Shown piece by piece: positions 1 through 6,205 of a DNA stretch of 8,113 nt. Positions within the stretch are counted from its first letter, which is position 1; every line of letters starts with the position of its first letter. This stretch comes from Prochloron sp. SP5CPC1 (lineage in GTDB: Bacteria; Cyanobacteriota; Cyanobacteriia; Cyanobacteriales; Prochloraceae). Where the stretch lies: positions 1 through 8,113 of the forward strand of contig JACONB010000063.1 of the NCBI GenBank assembly GCA_014323965.1, read 5' to 3'. The position numbers and the translations under genes are program-made. Under the pieces are notes generated by a model that was given only the letters and a program-made list of their open reading frames with translations, was not told where the DNA came from and searched no databases.

Positions 1-886
1 CTGCTTTCTGCCGTTTCCTCTTCCCTTTTCCCTTACGGGTCATGCCCTTAAGGTTTAATTTCTCCGTAGCAACCAAGCTATTACTGCTAACGATTTGTGC
101 TGCTACTTTATGAGACCAGTCGTGGCGCTGGTTAGAAACTTTCTTCTGTACCTTGCTTATTTTTGCTCTAAATTTCCTCCATCGGCGAGAAGCTCTGACT
201 TTCCGTCGTTCTGGCCTACGTTTCCTCCTTAGTTGTTTTGACAATTCTTTAATTTTGCAGGCAGCCTTGGCTTGGAATTTCGGGGAAGCAATAAATTCTC
301 TGTTGGAGGTGGCAATCGCTACTTTACACCCGAAATCTAATCCAATAGCGGACGTGCCAGTTTCTCTTTCGGGAAAACAGTCAACGGTGATAGAAGCGTA
401 CCACTTGTTTTGGTCTTTAAATATAGTGCAAGTCGTTGGAACGCCCCAAGTTCTTGCCCGACCTCTCATAGGAATACAAAGTTTTAAATGGCGTAACTCA
501 AGAGATCCGTTTATCCCCATATTGGAATGAACTTTCCAGTTTGCTTTACTTGGATAGGTCCATCCCCTGTAACGCCGTTTCGCCTTGAATTTTGGATATT
601 TCCCCAATCCCTGGAAAAAGCGTCTGTAAGCGAAGTCAACACGCTTTAGGGTGGCTTGGAGTGACGTTGAGCCAAGCTCCTTATATTCGGGCCAGACTTC
701 TTTAAAAGCGGGTAGAGAATTTTGTTGCTCAAAGTAATCTACCGAATGGCCGAATCTTTTGTATTGCGTTCTCCTATTTGCGATAGCAGCGTTATACAAC
801 TCGCAATGCATCTTGCGAGCCATTTCTAGCTTCTGGACCGCTGTAGTGTTCGGATAGAGGCGATAAGTAATCCGGCGCGTCGGCAT
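1..886 (-). CDS. tnpB: TnpB / IS200-IS605 family OrfB (IS1341 type), 3' end outside window
   Basis: RNA-guided, RuvC-type DNA nuclease encoded by IS200/IS605-family elements, ancestral to Cas12. Reading left from the ATG at 886-884 gives 295 codons with no stop to the window edge. The N-terminus (MPTRRITYRLYP...) has the family's RNA-binding look. An Arg/Lys-rich region lies at about residues 209-250. The RuvC-I motif GLDFG is at 182-186 with catalytic Asp184, and the RuvC-II motif ATEKLNLKGM has Glu275. The usual C-terminal zinc ribbon (CxxC pairs) and last RuvC Asp fall beyond the edge; full proteins are about 370-420 aa, so about a quarter is missing. No Shine-Dalgarno is evident; TATAGT at 914-909 could be a -10. 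No tnpA lies in the window, which fits the IS1341 type. Family assignment is firm; whether the complete gene is active cannot be judged. Confidence 0.93.
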   Translation of the reverse strand, partial: MPTRRITYRLYPNTTAVQKLEMARKMHCELYNAAIANRRTQYKRFGHSVDYFEQQNSLPAFKEVWPEYKELGSTSLQATLKRVDFAYRRFFQGLGKYPKFKAKRRYRGWTYPSKANWKVHSNMGINGSLELRHLKLCIPMRGRARTWGVPTTCTIFKDQNKWYASITVDCFPERETGTSAIGLDFGCKVAIATSNREFIASPKFQAKAACKIKELSKQLRRKRRPERRKVRASRRWRKFRAKISKVQKKVSNQRHDWSHKVAAQIVSSNSLVATEKLNLKGMTRKGKGKRKRQKA

Positions 887-958
887 TTAATCTACTGGCT
901 CTATTAGTACTATACCTCAAAATTGAAGAGAGGAAAGGGGCAGCTTGGTAGTCTAATT

Positions 959-993
959 GGAAGACACGGGAACATCGAATTCCCATGTCTTCC
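959..993. repeat. Inverted repeat, 14-bp arms, 7-nt loop, upstream of tnpB
   Basis: Arms 959-972 (GGAAGACACGGGAA) and 980-993 (TTCCCATGTCTTCC) are complementary at 13 of 14 positions around a 7-base loop. The single mismatch becomes a G-U pair in RNA read from the minus strand, the tnpB strand. It lies 73 bp upstream of the tnpB start. IS200/IS605 elements carry subterminal hairpins at their ends, so this is a candidate left-end structure. It could equally be an unrelated dispersed palindrome. The structure is plain in the sequence; the role is inference. Confidence 0.6.
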
Positions 994-1003
994 GCGCTAT
1001 TCA

Positions 1004-1052
1004 TCCCCACCCCGTAAAATGCTGTCATATCGCGTTTTACTGAGGGTGGGGA
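1004..1052. repeat. Long imperfect hairpin, 9+9 bp stem
   Basis: TCCCCACCC (1004-1012) pairs with GGGTGGGGA (1044-1052). After a small internal loop (C1013 against TGA 1041-1043), GTAAAATGC (1014-1022) pairs with GCGTTTTAC (1032-1040) through one G-T wobble, leaving a 9-base loop. The stem is stable and interrupted, and sits 10 bp from the 959-993 hairpin. It is not followed by a T-run on either strand, so it does not look like an intrinsic terminator. It may be a transposon-end hairpin or a small non-autonomous palindromic repeat. Confidence 0.55.
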
Positions 1053-1140
1053 CTTTCGCGCATTCGTTAAAACAGTTATCATTTACCAGTGACCAGCTCA
1101 GCTAGGAATGCTGCACACCTCCCCAATAAAACAAGATAAC

Positions 1141-1158
1141 AGTCCACTTCTGTGGACT
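1141..1158. repeat. Short perfect hairpin in the gcvP leader region
   Basis: AGTCCAC (1141-1147) and GTGGACT (1152-1158) form a perfect 7-bp stem with a TTCT loop, 88 bp before the gcvP start. No T-run follows, so a terminator is unlikely. It might be a protein-binding site or part of the gcvP 5' leader; the sequence does not decide. Confidence 0.35.
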
Positions 1159-1245
1159 TGACCTGCTAGCCCGCAATTTATTCGCCGGCGGGTAAGATTT
1201 GTTACAAAATAATAACTGGGGCAAATTTTCTCTCGATGGATAACT

Positions 1246-4101
1246 ATGCTTGATATAAAGAAGACAGAAGACAGTTTTGCCAATAGACATATCGGTCCGG
1301 GGACTGATGAAATCCAGCAAATGCTCAAATGCTTGGGTTTAGAGACTCTAAATGAGCTGATTGAGCAAACAGTGCCCGCTCCGATCCGGCGACATCGCCC
1401 CCTAGAATTACCTCCAGCCCAGACAGAAGCTGCTGCCCTGGCTCAAATCAAAGCTATTGCCTCTCAAAACCGGGTCTTGCGTTCTTTCATCGGTATGGGG
1501 TATCACAACTCCATTACCAGTCCCGTTATTAAGCGCAATGTGCTGGAAAATCCCGGCTGGTACACCTCTTACACTCCCTATCAGGGGGAAATCGCTCAGG
1601 GAAGGTTGGAAGCATTGCTGAACTTTCAGACAATGATTATAGATCTGACGGGACTAGAAATTGCCAATGCTTCTTTGTTGGATGAAGCTACCGCTGCTGG
1701 GGAAGCCATGACTTGTAGCTATAATGTTTGCAAAACTAAGGCTAAGGCTTTCTTTGTTTCCAAAGATTGTCATCCCCAAACCATCGCTGTCATCAAAACC
1801 AGGGCAAAACCCCTAGATATTGAGGTTATAATTGGAGACCATAGCAGTTTTGATTTCTCTAAACCAATCTTTGGCGCTTTGCTCCAATATCCCGCCACTG
1901 ATGGGGCAATTTACGACTACCGGGAATTTATTAAGAGGGTAAAGGAAGGGGGTGGTTTGGTAACTATGGCGGCAGATCCCTTGAGTTTGACCCTCCTTAC
2001 ACCCCCTGGGGAAATGGGGGCTGATATTGCCGTAGGAAGCACTCAGCGGTTCGGTGTTCCTTTAGGGTTTGGGGGACCACATGCTGCTTATTTTGCCACG
2101 AGAGAGGCTTATAAGCGCCAAATACCGGGACGCATTGTGGGGGTCTCGAAGGATGTCCATGGCAACTCCGCCTTCCGCTTGTCCCTGCAAACCAGAGAGC
2201 AGCATATTCGTCGGGATAAAGCTACTAGTAATATTTGTACTGCTCAAGTATTGTTGGCGGTGATGGCTTCTATGTATGCAGTTTATCATGGACCGGAAGG
2301 AATTAAAAGGATTGCTCAAAGGGTACATCGGCATACAAAAATATTGGCAGCAGAGTTGGAAAGACTAGGGTATACTTTGGGTAGTAAATCATTTTTTGAT
2401 ACTATTACAGGAGAGGGAGAAAGTGAGGGTAAAATACGCTCCCAAGCGGAAAAAATGGGGATAAACCTACGTTACTTTAACCAATCTACTGTAGGTATTT
2501 CTTTAGATGAAACCACCACAGAACAAGATTTATTGGATTTGTGGCAGGTTTTTGCTCAATCTGAAGAGTTACCTTTTACAATAGAAGAGTTGGAGCAAAC
2601 AGTAAATTGTGAGTTCACAGCCCCTCTCAAACGCCATAGTAGTTATTTGACTCAACCTGTCTTCAATCGCTATCATTCCGAAACCGAGTTATTGCGGTAT
2701 TTGCATCGGTTGGAAAGCAAAGATTTGTCCCTCACTACCTCCATGATACCTTTGGGTTCCTGTACCATGAAATTGAACGCAGCAGCGGAAATGATACCCA
2801 TAAGTTGGACAGAATTTGCTGATATTCATCCCTTTGCTCCTGCTTCCCAAACTCAAGGTTATCAAATTTTATTCAAACAACTAGAAAACTGGTTAGGAGA
2901 GATAACTGGTTTTGCAGCCATATCCCTCCAACCCAATGCTGGTTCCCAGGGAGAATATGCAGGATTACAAGTAATTCGGCGGTATCATGAAGAAAAGGGT
3001 TCCCAACGTTCTATTTGTTTGATTCCCGAATCTGCCCACGGTACTAATCCTGCCAGTGCAGTCATGTGTGGCATGAAAGTAGTGCCAGTGAAGTGCGATC
3101 GCCAGGGTAATATCGACCTATCGGACTTAGAAAAGAAGGCAGATAAACATCAGGATAACCTGGCAGCCCTCATGATAACCTATCCCTCCACCCACGGAGT
3201 CTTTGAGGAGTCAATTCAGGAAATTTGTGCTCTTATCCACCTTCGGGGTGGACAAGTTTATCTAGACGGAGCGAATATGAATGCCCAGGTGGGGTTGTGT
3301 CGTCCTGCTGATCTAGGAGCGGATGTGTGTCACCTAAATTTACACAAAACCTTTTGTATTCCCCACGGTGGAGGGGGTCCAGGAATGGGACCAATTGGAG
3401 TAAAACCCCATTTGGTCCCCTTTTTACCAGACGTGTCCAATGATAACACAAAAAATTCAAAATCCATAGGAGCCATCGCCGCTGCACCTTGGGGGAGTGC
3501 CAGTATTTTACCTATTTCCTGGATGTATATTGCGATGATGGGAGCTGAGGGGTTAAAGAAGGCTACAGAGGTAGCGATTCTGAATGCTAATTATATAGCA
3601 GCCCGACTGGATTCTTACTATCCCGTGTTATTTAAAGGCAAGTCTGGTTGGGTGGCTCACGAGTGTATTTTGGATTTGCGTCCCTTAAAGAAGGCTGCGG
3701 GCATAGAAGTAGAGGATATTGCCAAACGGTTGATGGACTATGGTTTTCACGCCCCGACCATTTCTTGGCCCGTACCTGGGACAATGATGGTAGAACCCAC
3801 AGAAAGTGAGTCTAAGGAAGAATTAGACCGTTTCTGTAACGCCATGATTGCCATTCGTCAGGAAATAGAAGCCATTGAAACAGGTAAGATGGATCGGGAG
3901 AATAATCCCTTGAAAAATGCCCCTCATACCGCAGAAGCATTGATTTGTCAGGAGTGGGATCGTCCCTATTCTCGCACTCAGGCAGCTTATCCCGCACCTT
4001 GGAGCAAAGAGTTCAAATTTTGGCCCCCTGTGGGAAGGATTAATAATGCCTACGGAGACAGGAATTTGGTCTGTTCTTGTGAAGGAATGGCGGCTTATTA
4101 A
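1246..4101 (+). CDS. gcvP: Glycine dehydrogenase (decarboxylating), glycine cleavage system P-protein
   Basis: Cytoplasmic PLP enzyme that decarboxylates glycine and passes the aminomethyl group to the lipoyl arm of GcvH. With GcvT and Lpd it yields CO2, NH3 and methylene-THF; in cyanobacteria it takes part in photorespiratory glycine use. The 951 aa match the usual single-chain length (E. coli 957). The N-terminal half (about residues 12-440, opening FANRHIGPG) and C-terminal half (about 450-950) are the two related GDC-P domains. Visible motifs are GSCTMK (504-509), SAHGTNPASA (596-605) and the PLP-lysine motif LNLHKTFCIPHGGGGPGMGP with K701. No frameshift or missing motif is seen. ATG 1246 is chosen because an ATG just upstream (1237) is in another frame and stops at once; the Shine-Dalgarno is weak. 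gcvT and gcvH are not adjacent. A HIP1 octamer lies inside at 3095. Confidence 0.98.
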   Translation: MLDIKKTEDSFANRHIGPGTDEIQQMLKCLGLETLNELIEQTVPAPIRRHRPLELPPAQTEAAALAQIKAIASQNRVLRSFIGMGYHNSITSPVIKRNVLENPGWYTSYTPYQGEIAQGRLEALLNFQTMIIDLTGLEIANASLLDEATAAGEAMTCSYNVCKTKAKAFFVSKDCHPQTIAVIKTRAKPLDIEVIIGDHSSFDFSKPIFGALLQYPATDGAIYDYREFIKRVKEGGGLVTMAADPLSLTLLTPPGEMGADIAVGSTQRFGVPLGFGGPHAAYFATREAYKRQIPGRIVGVSKDVHGNSAFRLSLQTREQHIRRDKATSNICTAQVLLAVMASMYAVYHGPEGIKRIAQRVHRHTKILAAELERLGYTLGSKSFFDTITGEGESEGKIRSQAEKMGINLRYFNQSTVGISLDETTTEQDLLDLWQVFAQSEELPFTIEELEQTVNCEFTAPLKRHSSYLTQPVFNRYHSETELLRYLHRLESKDLSLTTSMIPLGSCTMKLNAAAEMIPISWTEFADIHPFAPASQTQGYQILFKQLENWLGEITGFAAISLQPNAGSQGEYAGLQVIRRYHEEKGSQRSICLIPESAHGTNPASAVMCGMKVVPVKCDRQGNIDLSDLEKKADKHQDNLAALMITYPSTHGVFEESIQEICALIHLRGGQVYLDGANMNAQVGLCRPADLGADVCHLNLHKTFCIPHGGGGPGMGPIGVKPHLVPFLPDVSNDNTKNSKSIGAIAAAPWGSASILPISWMYIAMMGAEGLKKATEVAILNANYIAARLDSYYPVLFKGKSGWVAHECILDLRPLKKAAGIEVEDIAKRLMDYGFHAPTISWPVPGTMMVEPTESESKEELDRFCNAMIAIRQEIEAIETGKMDRENNPLKNAPHTAEALICQEWDRPYSRTQAAYPAPWSKEFKFWPPVGRINNAYGDRNLVCSCEGMAAY
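3095..3102. repeat. HIP1 octamer GCGATCGC inside gcvP
   Basis: A perfect GCGATCGC, the highly iterated palindrome over-represented in many cyanobacterial genomes. A second copy is at 7314-7321. Useful mainly as a taxonomic signature. Confidence 0.85.
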
Positions 4102-4109
4102 CCTATCCC

Positions 4110-4139
4110 TCTCTGCGTCTTTGCGCCTCTGCGTGAAAC
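4110..4139. repeat. Short dispersed repeat, 'GCGTCTTTGCGC' family, downstream of gcvP
   Basis: Just after the gcvP stop lies a run of the form CTCTGCGTCTTTGCGCCTCTGCG. Its core GCGTCTTTGCGC (4115-4126) recurs in inverse orientation at 6161-6172 in the other main intergenic gap. Such GCGTCTT/TGCGCC strings are a familiar intergenic repeat in filamentous and other cyanobacteria. It is non-coding, and no stable hairpin or terminator is evident. Confidence 0.6.
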
Positions 4140-4216
4140 CCTCCCTATAAGCTTTTCCAGCTTCCGTCACCGTTGTAACAGGTACTTCGTATCAAGCCAG
4201 AAAAAATTTTATAAAT

Positions 4217-4246
4217 TTGACACAAGTCAGACAAAAGCGTTATATT
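4217..4246 (+). promoter_or_regulatory. Strong sigma70-type promoter for the 4274-6134 gene set
   Basis: A consensus -35 TTGACA (4217-4222) is followed at 17-18 bp by TTATAT/TATATT (4240-4246). An AT-rich UP-element-like run (about 4200-4216) precedes it. Transcription would start near 4252, giving a short leader that contains the GAGGAG ribosome site (4261-4266) of the 81-aa gene. It is the clearest promoter in the window. No other promoter is obvious between the downstream genes, so it may drive all four. Confidence 0.72.
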
Positions 4247-4273
4247 GGATATAAGTTCGAGAGGAGTAAGGAC

Positions 4274-4519
4274 ATGATTCCCATAACACCCGAAAGAGCT
4301 AAGTCATTAATCGAAAACGCCAGAAAAGCAGGGGTACCTGAAGAAGAATTGCAAGAGATGATTAAGTCTTACGAGGACATGAAGTATGGAAAATTCCCGG
4401 TAAGACAACCAAGTCTAATTTGTCGGGAACTTGAGGGAGAGGAAAAAAGTAACCCAAATGGGGGTAAAGAAGTTTTAGTTTCTTTTAGAGGCTATGATAT
4501 ACACCCAGCTTTAAGGTGA
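4274..4519 (+). CDS. Small hypothetical protein (81 aa), first gene of the TA-linked set
   Basis: I do not recognise this family. The 81-aa product begins MIPITPERAKSLIENARKAG. It is highly charged, with a likely helical N-terminal half (about residues 5-33, rich in Glu, Lys and Ala) and a tail with a short hydrophobic strand (VLVSF). There are no Cys motifs, signal peptide or membrane segments. ATG 4274 is chosen over a TTG 57 bp upstream because GAGGAG (4261-4266) is well placed and the upstream TTG is itself part of the -35 hexamer, before any transcript would begin. It is the promoter-proximal gene, 55 bp before the metallopeptidase gene. A small partner, regulator or inhibitor of that protein is possible but only inference from position. 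Confidence 0.7.
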   Translation: MIPITPERAKSLIENARKAGVPEEELQEMIKSYEDMKYGKFPVRQPSLICRELEGEEKSNPNGGKEVLVSFRGYDIHPALR

Positions 4520-4574
4520 GAGTAGTGTCACAGTTTTAAGGAGGGATAAAAGCCAACACAACCGGGAGTTGCCA

Positions 4575-5153
4575 TTGCGAATAGAAGATAAGACAAAAAA
4601 GCTAAGTCAACAAGACATCAAAGAATTGGAGGACTTTGTTATCAACGATTTACTCTCTACAGAGAGGGATATACAGTGGCTTCAGCTCATTGAAATTGCT
4701 GATTTAGGACAAGAAGCACCTTTTGGATATTGGCAAGCTATATTCCATTCAGACTTCCAAAATCAAATCACCCCCAAAACAGTAATTGTCCTCAACTCTT
4801 TTTGGTTAAAAACCCTTGACGACTTAAAAGAGACATTAGCACACGAATATGGTCATCATTGGACTCTGTGTTATCTTGTGGTTAATAAAGGTCTCAAAGA
4901 GCCTAAAAAACAACGGCTACCGGAAGAATACTATAAGCTGCGTGGTTTGAAGGAGCAAGATTATGAACCTGATGATGAATTCAAAGGTTGGTACTTTTGT
5001 GATAAAGAGATTATAGCTGAGGACTACCGAGTACTTTTCGCTCCATCTCCTTATAATCAGGAACATCAAATAGCAACCCATACTCGCACCGGAGTAGAGC
5101 TTCCTAGTGAAAAGGTTAAAAAATATATTCGCAATCTAAATCGTCAATATTAA
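4575..5153 (+). CDS. HExxH zinc-metallopeptidase-like protein, TTG start
   Basis: A 192-aa soluble protein with a clear zincin signature. AHEYGHHW contains HExxH (4842-4856; about residues 90-94), in which two His bind zinc and Glu is the general base. EIIAEDY about 55 residues later (5007-5027) could supply the third, glutamate ligand of a gluzincin. There is no signal peptide or membrane segment, so it probably acts in the cytoplasm. It resembles ImmA/IrrE-type peptidases in size and motif layout, but the flanking sequence is not a clear match. The frame has no ATG or internal Met at all. TTG 4575 is preferred (GGGAG at 4564-4568, 6-nt gap); TTG 4569 is possible but abuts that site. It sits 27 bp upstream of the antitoxin gene, in a likely operon. 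Substrate unknown; peptidase identity is fairly sure, role unknown. Confidence 0.78.
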   Translation: MRIEDKTKKLSQQDIKELEDFVINDLLSTERDIQWLQLIEIADLGQEAPFGYWQAIFHSDFQNQITPKTVIVLNSFWLKTLDDLKETLAHEYGHHWTLCYLVVNKGLKEPKKQRLPEEYYKLRGLKEQDYEPDDEFKGWYFCDKEIIAEDYRVLFAPSPYNQEHQIATHTRTGVELPSEKVKKYIRNLNRQY

Positions 5154-5180
5154 CATTAACTAGACTAAGAAGGACAAATC

Positions 5181-5615
5181 ATGGAAGCAACATTACTACC
5201 AAAAACCACCAACCCACCATTAGAACCTCCTAAAGATCCTTTATCAGCTGCTCGTGAAAGAGGTAAGCAGATGAAGAAAAAGTTACTGTACAATCAAGAT
5301 AACCCTCTTACCAACCAAGAGGTGGCCAAAAAGTTGGGGATAACTACTGAAGCTATAAATGATAAGCGTATTCAAGGTGAGCTTCTAGGACTATACCACG
5401 AGGGAAAATATCTATACCCAAGTTGGCAATTTAATGTTCCTGGTTTAAAGCAAGTACTCGCTGCCCTTCAAGAGTTCGATTCTTGGACGAAATTGATGTT
5501 TTTGCGGACTGGAGATATTCGTCTTGGAAAGACACCTCTAGAAAGCTTGCAAGCTTCAGATATAGAGTTAACAGTAAAAGCTGCGAAGTGCTATGGAAAA
5601 CATGGGGCGGCTTGA
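5181..5615 (+). CDS. Xre/MbcA/ParS-type antitoxin of a RES toxin-antitoxin pair
   Basis: A 144-aa DNA-binding antitoxin expected to neutralise the RES toxin encoded just downstream and to repress its own operon. After a Pro-rich start (residues 1-20) comes a basic stretch, then a helix-turn-helix region (about 43-65, TNQEVAKKLGITTEAIN). The C-terminal part (about 84-141, with W102 and the GKTPLESLQ turn) fits the DUF2384 toxin-binding domain. The ATG is preceded by AAGGA (5170-5174) at a normal distance. Its stop overlaps the toxin start by 23 bp, the usual antitoxin-first arrangement with translational coupling. The frame is complete and shows no damage, unlike the partner. The family call rests on the HTH, the C-terminal motif and the RES neighbour together. 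Confidence 0.85.
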   Translation: MEATLLPKTTNPPLEPPKDPLSAARERGKQMKKKLLYNQDNPLTNQEVAKKLGITTEAINDKRIQGELLGLYHEGKYLYPSWQFNVPGLKQVLAALQEFDSWTKLMFLRTGDIRLGKTPLESLQASDIELTVKAAKCYGKHGAA

Positions 5616-6134
5616 AGAACACCCTCTACCACCTGATGATTTCAAGGAACGCGATCTGCCGGTTTTTAAACATAAAATACTCTCCTATCGCTTAAACACA
5701 AGTAAATACCCTTCAGCCCTCTATTTTGACCGCAGCGGTGAAGGTCGTTTCGATGGACAGAAGCAAGGGTACGGTATTCTTTACGTCGCTGAGAGTATAG
5801 CAGGAACTTTTATCGAATGTTTTGGTCGCACTCTCGGTGAGAAGGGTGTTTCTGAAGACACTGTTAGACAGAGAAATCTTTTCCAAATCGAATCTAAACG
5901 TCCTCTCTATTTAGTAGATCTATTCGGTAATGGTTTGGCAAAAATCGGTGCAGATGCTAGACTTAGCAGCGGAGCCTACGATATGGCTCTCGTCATGATA
6001 ATGACCTCATATGCTGCGGTTTCTTCCACCGGGTACAAAATTTATTGGTAGAAAAAAACCAGGGTAATTTAGTTGATAATCATCCTGAAGTATTAGGTAA
6101 GATTCTCGTTCGCTATGACTATTATTTATTGTAA
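5593..6134 (+). pseudogene. RES-domain toxin, disrupted by an out-of-frame internal deletion
   Basis: RES toxins such as Rse of Pseudomonas putida degrade NAD+ and stall growth. The first frame (5593-6051) encodes the typical N-terminal part: YR at residues 32-33, GRFD (51-54), ILYVAES (62-68), FIECF with Glu75, PLYLVDL and GADARLSSGAY. It then shifts into unrelated residues and stops at 6051. The missing C-terminus follows in another frame, from about 5982 to the TAA at 6132-6134: YGSRHDNDLICCGFF, then NLVDNHPEVLGKIL. This restores the SRHD motif with the Ser that gives RES its name (codon 5988-5990). In relatives an additional segment separates GADARL...Y from SRHD, so roughly 15-25 codons seem deleted, in a length not divisible by three. 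The 152-aa product lacks the Ser and the C-terminus and is probably inactive. A sequencing or cloning error remains possible. Confidence 0.85.
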
Positions 6135-6157
6135 TTACCACCAATATGATAGTTTTC

Positions 6158-6187
6158 CTCGCGCAAAGACGCCAAGACGCCAAGGGT
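6158..6187. repeat. Short dispersed repeat, inverse copy of the one after gcvP
   Basis: GCGCAAAGACGC (6161-6172) is the exact reverse complement of 4115-4126. Here it continues as a tandem of AAGACGCC (6166-6173 and 6174-6181) followed by AAGG. It fills the 71-bp gap between the converging RES remnant and argJ. No terminator hairpin with a T-run is visible in this gap for either gene. Confidence 0.6.
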
Positions 6188-6205
6188 TCTCCTCACTGGT
6201 CACTG

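Larger units (their letters stand above)
887..1245. other. Non-coding spacer between tnpB and gcvP
   Basis: This 359-bp stretch separates the divergent tnpB and gcvP genes. Short open frames in it have no recognisable protein character. It holds three hairpins (listed separately) and must contain the gcvP leader. I see no convincing -35/-10 pair for gcvP: TTGACC at 1158-1163 has no well-spaced partner. The two hairpins nearest tnpB could belong to the transposon's left end, so the element boundary probably lies somewhere in this spacer, but I cannot place it. No glycine riboswitch pattern is recognisable. Confidence 0.7.

Noticed and set aside
153..530. 125-codon plus-strand open frame
   Set aside because: It lies wholly antisense to tnpB, whose frame is open and carries the RuvC-I motif here. 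It is a shadow.
940..1000. tRNA-like segment (GGTAG...TTGG and a TCGAAT-like loop)
   Set aside because: The resemblance comes from the inverted repeat at 959-993. There is no acceptor stem, anticodon arm or cloverleaf.
792..1082. 96-codon minus-strand open frame
   Set aside because: It overlaps the tnpB N-terminus in another frame and runs through the hairpins; its composition is not protein-like, while the tnpB frame has clear family motifs.
1141..1158. Intrinsic terminator
   Set aside because: The hairpin is short and no T-run follows on either strand.
1053..1245. Glycine riboswitch in the gcvP leader
   Set aside because: Glycine riboswitches often control gcv genes, so I looked for one. 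The spacer shows only a short GGGGCAAA-like match and none of the tandem aptamer pattern.
5992..6058. Programmed frameshift joining the RES halves
   Set aside because: The A-run at 6052-6058 is slippery-looking but lies after the point where the C-terminal frame must already be in use (SRHD at 5988), and a middle segment is missing, so slippage there could not restore the protein.
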